Assembly (NCBI RefSeq): GCF_019352895.1 | Contig: NZ_JAAAFX010000009.1 | Location: 1,167,978-1,231,977, forward strand | Source: Variovorax boronicumulans | GTDB lineage: Bacteria; Pseudomonadota; Gammaproteobacteria; Burkholderiales; Burkholderiaceae_C | Direction: 5' to 3' | DNA: 64,000 nucleotides | Shown here: positions 1-12,000 of the stretch, piece after piece | How the letters are laid out: each line of letters starts with the position of its first letter | Position numbering within the stretch: the stretch's first letter is position 1 | Program-made: the position numbers and the translations under genes | Notes under the pieces: model-generated | What the model was told of the DNA's origin: nothing | Databases searched by the model: none | What the model saw: only the letters and a program-made list of their open reading frames with translations

Positions 1-3000
1 CGCCCGGTGCCGGCTCGTTGCCGAAGCCCAGCACCCGCACCGTGAACACCGAGGGCAGCGCCTGGCGCGCCGCCACGCGCTCGCGCTGCATCACCTCCTG
101 CGCCGCGCCCGCCGCCTGAGCGGCCGCCGCGCTGGCGTTGCTTAGCGCGCCCACGTTCACCGCCGCCACGGTCGGAATGCCGGTGGCCTCGCCCTTCACC
201 GCGATGTTGGCCGCGTTCACCACCTGGAGGGCCGCCAGGTTCACGTTGCCCGAGACGCGGATGCCCGCCTCGCCGGCATCGATGGTGCCCAGCGGCGCGA
301 TCAGGTCGATGTCGCCCGCCGGTACTTCCGCGATCGGCGCCAGCGTCGCAATGCCCGCGCCGGTGCTCGGCACCACCGACGAGACCGAGACGTTGCCCCA
401 CTGGTCGTAGACCCGCTTGGGCGGCGTGTAGACCACCGTGGTCTTCGAGCCCCGGCCCGCGTTGATGTCGCCCGCGGCCGACCAGGCCTGGATGCCGCCG
501 CCGAAGGTGGTCATGATCCGGCTCTGGCCCAACAGGATGCTGCCCAGCGAGTAGATCGCGATGTCGCCCGCGCCCTGGGTGATCACGCCCGCAGTCGACG
601 GTGGCGCCGTGCCCTCGATGCCGAAGGTCTGGGCGCCACCCGGCGTGAGCAGCTGGATGTCGCCGCCGAAATCGGTGTGCACGCCGGCACCGCCGAAGAG
701 CGTGATGTCGCCCTGGTACGCGAGCGGCTGGCCGGCCGCATCCTGCCCGGGGAACAGCGCGGCGATGGCGGCCCGGCCGCGCACATAACTGCCCTCGCGC
801 ACGCCGCCGGCCTGGGTGTACTCGCGGCCGGCGGCCAGGAGTTCGGCGAAGTACACGCTGCGCGCGAACACCCGTTGCTGCTCGGCGGGCAGCGCGGCGT
901 AGTAGGCGCGCGCCTGCGTGCCGTCGCCGGCGAAGCCGAAGCGCGCGGCCAGCCAGGCAGCCAGTTCGTCCTCGTAGGTCTTGACGGTCTTGCCGATCGC
1001 CAGGCTCTCGCCTGGCTGGGTCAGCCTGGCCGGGTCGAGGTAGCCCTCGACGAAGCGCCGGTAGTCGGGGCCCAGCGGGCCCGCGCCCGCCTGCATCACG
1101 ACGCTGGCGCCCGGGCGCTTGTCGCCGGAAGCCACGGCGCCGAGGCTGGTGACGCCGACCTTGTCGTCCATGCGGATGTCGCGGCCGGCCGTCAGTTCCA
1201 GCGTGCCGGGTCCCGCGACATTGAAGGCGCTGTAGATGATGTCGCGGCCGGCACTGACGATGGAGACGTCGGTGGGACTCTGGTGCACGAACAGGTTGCC
1301 GGCCTGGTTGTAGGAACCCGTCGAGGTCTCGCCAGCGATGGTGCCGCCCAGTTGCGTGCCGCTGCTGACGATGTCGCGGCCGGCCAGCATCCATACCGGG
1401 CCCGCGCCTTCATGGAAGGTCTGTCCGACGCGCGGGTCGTACGGGTTGTTGAGCGTGATGGAGCGGCCGCTGTTGACGCCCAGCAGGTCGCCGCCCAGCG
1501 CATAGAAGCGCGCCGGCTCCAGCGCATCGCCCCACGACAGGCTGGCGGTGTTGGGTCCGAAGGCGAACAGCGGCGAGAGCCCCATGCGGGCCACGCTGCC
1601 GTCGCTCGACAGATTGCCGGCGCCCTCGATCGGGCCGAGCAAGGTGAAGGCCTGGAAGGCCGGATGCAGGACCGTCGCCAGCGACGACGGCGCCGCGCCG
1701 GAACGGCTGATGGACAGTTCCCCGCCATAGATCGACTCCGCCGCCAGCAATTCCAGTTGGCCGCGCGCCGACGGCGCCAGCACCAGCGCGCCGTGCGCCG
1801 GCACGACCGTCGTGTCGAGGGCCGCGGCGCGGCCGTAGTACAGGTTGCCGCTGGCCGCGACCGCCCGCAAGGTCGAGGGATAGACCGTCGCCATGTCGGT
1901 CGGCGTGGACTCGGTCAGCGGCGTGAGGTTGCCGCCGGCGGCGAACAGGTCCACCGCCGTGCGTTCGGTCCAGAGGCTGAACCAGCTCTGGCCGAAGCCG
2001 GGGGCACCGGCGCTCCCATAAGGTGACGCGTTCGTCTGCGGCGCGCGCCCCGGGTCCGCCACGTCCTGCACCACCAGGTCCCCGCGGGTGGCCAGGCTGA
2101 CGGTGGCGTCGCCCGGCAGCAGGCTCAGGCCGCCGGCCGCGCGGGCCGTGCCGTAGCCGATGGGATCGAAGGCCCGCACTTCGTTGGGATTCTTCTCCCC
2201 GTCGCGGATGCCATAGCGCAGCGTCAGGCTGCCGAGGGCGCCGCCGGTCAGCTGCACATGTCCCCGCACATCGACCAGCGCGCCATTGAGATGGCCGCCG
2301 GTGATCTGGCTGCCGGGGTTCACGGCGCCGCCGACCCGCAGGTTCAGGTCGCCGCCACCGGTGAGCTGCAGGCTGCCGTCGGCCGCGACCCTTCCGGTAC
2401 TGCCCACCGCCAGCACCAGCCCCGGGCTGCGCGCGTTGACGTTGACTGGCACGTAGCCCACCGCCAGAGGAGCGATGATTCCCGCATCGCCGCGCACCTC
2501 GACATCCAGGTTGCCCCCGCCCAGGGTGCCGAAGCCGGTGAAGCCGACCATCTGGTCGGCGCCACCGGTCAGGCTTGCCGCGTAGGAACCGAAGTTGATC
2601 CACCAGGCGGTGGCCTGCGCCCGGTCGCCGCTCAGGCCATTGCCCTGGCGCCACAGCCAGTTGCCGACGTTGGCGGTGTCGTGGCCGCTGTCGGTGTTCA
2701 CGGGGCGCCCGGCGTTGGCCGAGGAAGGACTGACGATGTTGCCGCTCAGGTTGCCGCCCACCTTCAGCACCAGGTTGCCGCCGCCCTCGGGATACCACGC
2801 GCGGTACACGCTGTCCGGTCCGCCGTTGACCAGTTTCTCGTTGCCGCCCGCGTCGCCCAGCACCCGGCCATTGGGGCCCAGGGCCCGGCCCAGGTTGTAG
2901 GGGTCGCCGGCCGCGGTGCGGGCCGAGGAAGTGCCGGCCGTGTAGACGCCGTAGAGCGACTCCATGCTCAGGTGGCCCGCGGCCAGCAGGTCCAGGTCGG

Positions 3001-6000
3001 CCGCGCCGGTGCGGACCACGCTGAAGCGGGTGCTACCGCCCGTCACCAGGGTGTAGGCATCGCCGCTCATGACACAGTAATCGGGATAGTCGCTGCACAT
3101 GCCGTCATAGGCATCGCGGACGAAATCGATCGGCTGTCCGGCCATGCTGTCGTCGCCGAAGAAGTCCATGGAGCCCTGTTCGCTCCACACGAAGGCGCCT
3201 TTGCCATGGGCCCCCAGATGGCTGTCGGCCAGCCGCAGGTTGCCGGACACCGGGTGCGGCTGCAGCTGGCGGCTGTCGGCCGCCTCGGTGTCGGCGCCGG
3301 CCACCAGCCGGATCGACCAGGACTGGGCGCCGTCGGCCAGCATGGGCGCGACCGCCCAGTTCTGGCCCTGGCGCCCGGCCTCCTCCACCCGCAGCTGCAC
3401 GAAGGCCGCGCCGCCCGGCAGCTTGACGTTGGTGCGCGCGGGCAGGATGGCGCCGCGCGGCAGGACCTTGCTGCCGTTGAGGCTCACGGTGGCGGTGGTG
3501 CCCAGGTTCCCGGGCAGGGGAACGCCCTTGGGCCAGACCATGGCCTTGACCCGCGCGAGGCTGACCAGCAGGGTGCCGGCGTCCAGCGTGCTGTTGACCG
3601 GCAGGGTCACGTTCTGGCTCAGCAGCGTGCCCGCGGGGTACAGCACCTTGCCCGCGGCGTCCCGCACGGCGGCCGCCAGCACCGTGCCGGCCGGCAGCAC
3701 CAGCGCCGCGGTGAGGGATGCCGGCACCGGCAGCCGGGTGCCGGCGATCAGGTTCAAGGCCTTGATCGGCAGGTCGAAATTGAGGATCACGCCGGCCGGG
3801 AAGGTGGTGCCGTCGGCCAGGGTCACGCCGCTGCCCGGCACCACCACGTTGCCGCCGGTCCAATCGACGCCGGCGCGCAGGATCCAGCCCTTGTCGTCGT
3901 CGGTCGGCGGCGGCGGCGCGAAGCCGTCGTTGATGCTGCCGTAGATGTTCAGGTCGCCACCCGCGCGCAGCGTCAGCCGGCCCACCTCGCCGGAGCCGTA
4001 GACCGCCTTGTCCTTCGGCGTGTGGGGGTTGACGCTGGCGTAGCGGTAGCCCGACAGGTCGAGGTCGCCCTGCACCACCAGGTCGCCGTCCGGCGTCCTG
4101 CTGACGATCTCCACGCCCGGGCGCAGATGGAAGGCATCGGCATAGCGGGCGTTGTTCAGGCCCGCGAGCCGGTGGCGCATCAGGTCGTCGTTCTGCAGCG
4201 CGGCGTCGATGAAGCGCTCGCTCAGCACATGCTTCCGGTCGAGGTAGGACTGGTCGATCACCTGGTACGGGCGTCCGCTCGCGGTGGCGTCGGTCCGGGT
4301 GGGCGCGTCGTCGTAGCGGGCCATGCCGTTGAGCGCGATCGAGCGCGCGCCCTCGATCTCCAGCCGGCCGCGGGCGTCGATGGCGATGTCGTCGCTGCTG
4401 CCGTCGGCCTTGGACACGCGGGGCGCGTCGAGCTCCAGCGTGCCGCGGCTGCGGCCGTCGTTCTGGCCCGCCGCGCTGCCCACGGCCACGTCGGTGCCAT
4501 GGCGCAGGTCGATGCGCGCGCCGTCGGCCAGCGTCAGCGCACCCGTACCGGAAGCCAGGTTCACGATGGCGCGGTTGGGCGCATCGATGATCTTGCCGTA
4601 GCTGTCCACGCGCAGGCGGCTGCCATGGGCGTCGAGCACCGCGCTGCTGTCGAGGCTCAGGCCGTTCTTGCCGGCCAGCGTGATGCTGCCGACGCGCTCG
4701 CCGCTGGCGTCCACCCGGCCCGCGACCCGCAGGCTGCCGTCGTCCACCGAGACGCTGATGCTGCTGGCCTTGAGGTCGTTGCCGATGGTGAGGTCGCCCT
4801 GCTTGAGCTGGAAGCTGCGCGCGCCGAACACGCCGCCCTCGTTGAGGCGCTGGTTGAGGGCCGCGAACTGCGCGTCCAGGCTGCCGCTGGCGCCCAGGCG
4901 CTGGGCCTGGACCTCCACCGCGCCCGACAGGTAGGGCATCAGCGTGCCGCCCGCGTCGTACTCGCCGCTGCTGCCGCCGAGGATCCGACCTGCCAGGTCG
5001 ACGCTGCCGGCCGCGCCGTCCACCGCCACCACCCGCAGTCGGCCGGCCTGGTTGTTCCGCGCCGACAGGTCGATGGTCGAGCCCGCCGCCTGCAGCACGT
5101 TGCCCGCGCGGCTGTCCAGCAGCACCTCGCCACCGGCGCTGTACTTGCTCAGGTCGTTGAAGGCGATGGCGCGACCCGACACGTCGACCGAGGCCGCATC
5201 GGTCAGCACCACGTCGCCGCGCGCGTCCAGCGTGAGCTTGCCGCTGGGCAGCACCACGGCGCTGGCCAGGCGGATGCTGTCGCCTTGCAGGAACAGTTCG
5301 GCGCCCAGGCCCTCGGCCTGGCCGACCGGGCCGCCCGAGGCCGCGATGTCGAGGGCGCCGCCGGCCGTGATGCGGTTCACCGAGGCGGCCTCGCCGGTCA
5401 TCAGCGGCGTCGTGATGTGCAGGTTGCCGCCGCTGTAGGCGAAGCCCTGGAGCGGGTCGTACGCGCCCTGGCGCTGGTAGACCGCGAGGCTGCCCTTGTG
5501 GTTGGTCGTGATGCGTTCACTGGCAGTGAGGTCCACGTCGGCAAAGCCCAGCGCCAGCCGGCCGAAGCGGAGGGTGGTGCTGGGCTGGGCGAAGGCGCCA
5601 TAGCCGAAGTCGATGCGCTCGGTGCGGATGTCCAGACGTCCGCTGCCGGTGCCGGCACCGCCCGCCACCACCGCGGACGGCGGGGTGGTGGCGCCCTGCC
5701 AGATCAGGTTGGCGGTGCGGATGGTCGCCACGTCGTCGGCGCCGCCGGCGCCATAGATCGCCGGGGTCGAGAGCAGCAGCTTGCTGAGCAGCGACTTGCC
5801 GGTCACCGCGTCGTAGGTGTCGAGCGCGGCCGTGCCGTAGAAGTTGAAGCTGTCGCGCGCCGAAAGCTGCAGCGTCTCCAGGGCCGGCGCGCCGAACTGC
5901 GTGTCGCCGCGCAGCAGGCGGTCGAGCACGGGCTGGGTCAGGGTCAGGCCGGTGGGCAGGCGGTTGGCGGCCGCGGCGGCGGCCAGGGCTTCGGGACTGC

Positions 6001-9000
6001 CGACGTTGATGCTGCTCAGCCCCACGTTGAGGTGGCGGGTGCCGTAGCGCACCGCCTCGCCCATCTGCAAGGTCTTGTCGGTCATGGCGACGATGCTGCC
6101 TTCGGAGTAGAGCGCGGTCGCCCCGCTGCAGGGCGCGCTGCTGCACACGCCCAGGCGGATGCCGCCGCTGTCCTGCGCGAAGGTCGGGCTGATCACGTCG
6201 AGCAGGCCGTTGGACACCGCCAGCATGTTGCCCACCTGGTAGACGAAGCCGTCGCGCGCGTCGTAGCTGGCCTTGCCGCGACCGATGGTGTTGATCGACG
6301 CCCCCTGCTCCACGATGACCGCGCCGGATGCACCCTTGCTCACCATGAACACCTCCGGCGCCGCCAGGTGCGCGCCGTCCCGCAGGATCATCGAGCTGTT
6401 GCTGGCGTTGATGCCCTGCACGAGGTTGATGTAGTTGCCGGTCTGCCCATACAGGACCACGGTCATGCCGCCGATCATCAAGCGCGAGGCGCCCAGCGCG
6501 TTGAGGCTTTCCGCCGCCACGGTCACGCCGCCGAAGCCGCTGGTGGCCGGCTTGCCCGCCGCCACCACCTCGATGCCGTCGTAGTCCATGTTCAGCAGCG
6601 CCACGGTGCCGCCGTAGCCGCCGGTCGCGGCCTCGAAGCGGCCGATGCCCTCGAAGGAGAAGGCGTCCGCCCCGGCACCCTGCCTGAGGCCCAGCTTCAG
6701 GGTCCTGGCATCCACCGGCAGCAGGGGCCGGGGCACGGCGAGCCGGGCCGCGTCGGCCATGGCGAAGGACGCATAGCCGGTCTCGTTGTACTGGGCGTAG
6801 CGGCGCAGGGTGTCGGCCGGCGTCAGGGTCAGCTGGCTGGCGACGGTATCGGCGATGCCGGTGTGGGCGACCGACAGGCGCCCTGTCGCGGACCAGGAGC
6901 CATTGCGCAGCGCCTGTGCGCCCGCCCCGGTGCCCGGGCCGGCCAGGCCGTTGATCTCCACGCGGAAGGCCCCGGGCATCAACGCATAGGTCGACGGCAT
7001 CAGCGTGTAGGTGCCCGCGGGCAGCCCCGGCACGCCAGCGCCGATCGTGACCTGCCGCCCGACCAGCGCAGCCGACGCACCGCCCTCGGGCGCCACCGGC
7101 GCCTGGCCCGGCTGCACGCCCGGCACGAGCGCGTAGACCGGGTTGGTGCCCAGTCCCGGCAGCACGAAGCCGCCCTGGTTGCCGGTCTGCACCAGCGGGT
7201 GGTAGCGCGCATCGGTGGAACCGCCGCGCCCCGACACGAAGCCGGCGCCGAGCAGCTCGCCGCCGCCGGACAGGTCCACCGTGGCGCCAGGCTGCACCAC
7301 CACCGACCGGCTGCCCAGGATCAGGCCGACACCCAGCTCGCCGTTGGTGTTGCCGCCCTGGCCGAGGAAGCTCACAGGTTTGCCGTCGTAGCTGTAGACC
7401 TGGCCGTCGACCGTGCCGCCGTAGGGCAGCACCAGGCCCTTGCCGCTGACCGAGCTCAGGCTGCCGGGCTGCAGCACGACGTCGCTGCTGCCCAGCGAGC
7501 CGATCTCGAGCCGCCCCAGGGGCGCGCGCACCACACCGCCCTGATGGATGGTCGGGCCGCCCAGCTGCAGGCGGCCGAAGGCCGAATACGGCACGGCGGC
7601 ATCGCCCTCGCCGCTGCGGGCGATGGTCAGGGTGCGCGTGCGGTCGTAGTGGAAGCCGGTGAAGTCGTCGGACACGGCGCTGAGGAAGCCCGCCACCACC
7701 CGGGCGCCGACGTCGGTCGCCGGGTACAGCTGGGCGGCCCACAGCGTCATGTCGCCCTTGGTCAGCAGCTGGGTGCCGATGCCCAGCGCGATCGCGTCCG
7801 GGGTGGCGCCGGCGAGGAAGCGCAGGTCGCCCTGGCTGTTGATCTGCACGTCGTCGAAGCCGCGGCGCTCGACGCTCACGTCGCTGCCGTCGGCCTGCGG
7901 CAGCTTGCCCAGCGCGCCGAACAGCACGTTGCCGCGCACGTCGATGAGGTTCGCGCTGGCCTCGAACACGGCCTCGGTGTCGCGCTGCGACATGGTCGGC
8001 AAGCCGAACACCGGGCGCAGGTACCAGTCCCGGTTGGCTTCCGGTGCGGCGAGGATGCCCGCCAGCAGCAGGTGCGGCGCGGAGAGCCGGACCCGCGACG
8101 CGGCGGCGGCGTTGTCAGCCAGGCCCATGGCGGCGCTGTAGAACCGCAGGCTCTGGCCCATGTCCAGCGTCACGTCGCCGTCGAAGCTCAGCAGCCCGTT
8201 GCTCAGCACCGAGAGGCTGTCGAAGCCGCCGGCACGGACCTGGTCCACGCCGAGCCCGCCATGGCCGTAGGCGAGGCTGTCCGCGGCCGCATCGGCCGTG
8301 CCCGGCAGCGGGCTGCTTTGGTGCACCTGGCCGAGCATCAGTTCGCGGATCTTGGTCACGCGGTCGCTGACCGCGTCCTTGACGTAGTACGGGCTTTCCA
8401 GCGCCACCGACAGGCTTCCGCCCGCTGCGCCCGCGCCGCCGGCCCGGGCCGTGAAGCGGCCGTCCAGGTACAGGCCGTTGTTCGAGGCCAGGCTGATGCT
8501 GCCGCCCTGGCTCGCCACCTGCACCCGGCCCTGGCCCGGAATGTCCAGCGCCGCCTGGTCGCCCGACGCCTCCAGCCGTGCGCCCTCGCGCACCACCACG
8601 AACAGGTCGCTGGCCGTCGCGATGCCGGTGACCGGGTCGATCTGGCCGCCGACGACGATCCTGCCGCCGTCGCGCACCTGGCCGTAGCTACGGCCATGGT
8701 CGTCCACCGCGCTCACCGCGCGGGCCGCCACGTCGATCAGCGCCTGCTCGCCGATCCAGATCGAACGGCCGTGACCGGCCGCCTGGGCCGCCTCGAAGCC
8801 ACGGGCTGTCAGGCCGGCCAGCGACACGCTGCCGCCCCAGGCACGCAGCGTACCGTCCAGCGTGAGCTGGCCGACGCCGCGCAGGTCGATGGCCTGGCCG
8901 GGGTCCACACCGATCAGCGCGCCCTGGCCCACCACGGCCTGCACCACCGGCAGGTCCTCGGCGCGCGTGTTGATCGTGCCCGCCTGCAGCGACAGGCTCG

Positions 9001-12000
9001 CGCCCTTGCGCTGCGTGAGCACGCCCTTGACGGAGTCTTCCTGGTAGAGCGGTGGCGTCCACAGGGTCAATGCATCGGCCGGTCGGCGGCCGGTGGCGCT
9101 GTCCAGCGCCTCGGGGCCGAAGCGAAACACCGGCATCGTGACCTCGACCTGCGCGCCATCGGCCACCGCGAAGCCGTGGTTGCCGATCAGGGCATAGCGG
9201 CCGAAGCCCTTGTCGAAGAAGTCGGCGCCGAGCGCCAGCGTGTCGGCGGTCAGCATGTCCGGCGTGTCGCCGATGGCGATGCGACGGGTCTGCAGCGTGA
9301 GCGTGCCGCCGCCGTCCACCCCGTGGCCACGCAGCACCGCGCCCTCGAGCACCACCTGGCCCGCGCCGGTGTTGAAGCCGTCGGACTCGAGCGTCACGTT
9401 GCCGCCCTTGCCGCCCTGCGTCTTGGCCTTGGCCAGCAGCGCGGCCCCCGAGGACACGTCGACCACGCTGCCTTGCCCCAGCACCACGTCGCCGCTGCTG
9501 CGCACCGACACATTGCCGCCGTTGCGGAAGGCCACGCCGCCGCTGTCGACCGGGTCCTTCAGCAGGTTGGTCCACAGCCCGCTGGTGTCGAGCCTGGCGC
9601 CGTCCGCGAGCCGCACCGAGGCCACGCGGCCCTCCGGTGCAATCAGGGTGCTCGTGTCCTTGAGGCTGTTGGCACCGACCTGCTCCAGCACGTTGCCCAG
9701 CTGGATGCTGCCGCCGTGCGCCACCAGGTCGGCACCGACCGATACGCTCGGCGCGTACAGCGTGATGTTTCCGCCGTGGCCGGCCTGCAGTGCGCCGTCC
9801 ACCGCGATGCTTTCGCTCGCCGCGATGCGCACCGCACCCAGGCCGAACCCACTGAGCAGGGTGGTGTCGAGCACCACCGTGTCGCGCCGCTCGGCCGGCA
9901 GCACGCTTGACAGGTCGAGCCCCGCCGCGATGGCCTGCACCGTGTCGCTCAACCTCACCTGCTTCACGCTGCCCGCGTCGAGCCGGCGGTGCAGCGCGCC
10001 CGTGTTCTTGTCGAAATAGCTCTCGTAGCTGCCGACGATGAGCTGCCCGCGCTGCGCGGCCGCGAGGCTCGATTGGCGGTAGCCGTCGAGTCCCGCCTGC
10101 GCCGCCTGCGTCTGCCGCGGCCCCTGGAAGGCCTCGGCCACGATCTCGCCCTCCAGCACCGCGGCCGGGGTGCCGACGATCAGCAGGCCGGCATCGCGGC
10201 CCACCGTGTAGCCGCTCTCCAGCCGCTGCTGCGCGCCGATCAGCGGGCTGTAGAAGTATTCGGTGGCGTTCTTGCCCCAGCGCGCGTGCGCATCCTCGAA
10301 GCCCCGGTAGACGCCCGTGTACAGCAGGTCGCCCGGCGCCTTGTTCACCTCGTACAGCCGGCCGTCGGCGCCCTTGAGCCAGCTCTGGTGGAGCTTGCCG
10401 GTCTGCACGTCCAGCGTGCCGCCCGACAGGTTGATGCTCGAGCCGCGCTGCGTGACCAGCTCGCCGCCACCGAAGTTCACCACCCCGCCCTGGGCCATCC
10501 ATTCGCCCACCGTGTGGCCCTGCGTGCCCAGGTAGCCGCCGACTTCCAGCAGGCCACCGCCCGTGTACCAGCGCTCGCCCGCGTAGCCGTTGGTGCCGCC
10601 GGGCACGAAGACCAGCGAGCGCCGGTCGATCCACAGGTCGTTGTTCGCGAGCTGGTTGCTGTCGCGGTTGCCCGGCGCATCGCGCTGCTCGTTGCCCTGC
10701 ACGTTGATCTTGACGTTGTTCGAGGCCATGGAGAGCTTCACGCCCACCGCGCCCGACACGTCGATGCGCGCGCCCTCGCGCACCAGGCTGCGTTGCGCGG
10801 CCTCGACAACCACCTGGCCGCCCGTGGCCAGCGTGAGCGAGTCCTGCAGGAACTCCACCGTGCCGCCGCTGGCGACCTCCACGCGCGACAGGTCGCGCCG
10901 GTCCTTGCCCGCAGGCATGAGGCCGCTGCTGTTGTCGATCGGCACCGCCGGGCCCATCAGGCCGGTGCGCTGGCTGTCCAGCGCGGTGGCGTCGCTGTCG
11001 TCGAGCGCGATGGCGGTCACGCTGCCGGTGCCGAAATGCACGGCCCCGGTGGCACCGCTCGCCGCCAGGTGCACCGTGCCGCGGGTGTTGACCGAGGTCG
11101 TCGACAGCAGCACGCCCTGCTGCCGCAGCTCGCGCCCCGTCATCGTCACATCGCCTTCGCGCGCCACGATCAGGCCGGTGTTCGTCACCTGGCCCGCCAG
11201 GCTGTCGGTGGCGAACTGCGGCGTGACCTCGTTACCGCGCGTGGTCGAGGCCTGGTTGCCGCCGGTGCCCACACCCTTGCGGATCAGGAAGCTGTCGCCC
11301 GCGGCCAGCGCCGCCTGGCCCTTGGGCGCGGCGATCTCGCCGGCGTTGTGCACTTCCTGGCCCAGCAGCAGCACATAGCCGCCGCCCTCGGTCGAGGTGC
11401 GGGGCGCCAGCGTGGCGATGCGTGCGCCGGCCTGCACTTCGACCTGGCCCTGTGCGCCGGTGAAGCTGGGCGCGCTGCCGTTGCTGTAAAGCCCGTTGGC
11501 CTGGAACTGCGCATCGCCGATGTGCGCGGCCGCGGCCACCAAATTGCGCGTGTCGACCTGGCTGCTGCCACTGAACACGATGCCGTTGCGGTTGGCGATC
11601 AGCACCGTGCCGTCGCCCTTGATCCGGCCCTGGATCTGCGAAGGCCGCGCCTGCGGATCGTTGACGCGATTGAGCACCGCCCAATCGGCCTGCTGCTTGA
11701 ACTCGACCGTGGTGTTCTTGCCGACGTTGAAGCTCTCCCAGTTGAGGATCGCCTTGTCGGCGGTCTGCTGGATCGCGACGTTGGTCTTGCCATCGGCCGT
11801 CGTCTGGGCCGGGCCATTGGCGTTCAACCAACCGGCCGTGAGGCTGTTCGTGTCGACCTTGAGGCCGCCCTCGGCCAGGCCGTCGGGCACGCCGCCACCG
11901 GCCGCCAGCGCCGCCGCGCGGGCCGCGGCCTGCGCCGCCTGCTGCGCCGCGATGCCGCGCGCCGCGAGGTTCAGGTTGTCGATCGAGCGCGCGAGCTGTG

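Noticed and set aside
2258..9910. A 2,550-codon open frame on the plus strand, rich in His, Arg, Ala and Gln.
   Set aside because: It lies wholly antisense to the exoprotein gene. The real frame is the opposite strand, with clear signal peptide, TPS domain and beta-helix repeats; the plus frame is a by-product of high GC and repeated codons.
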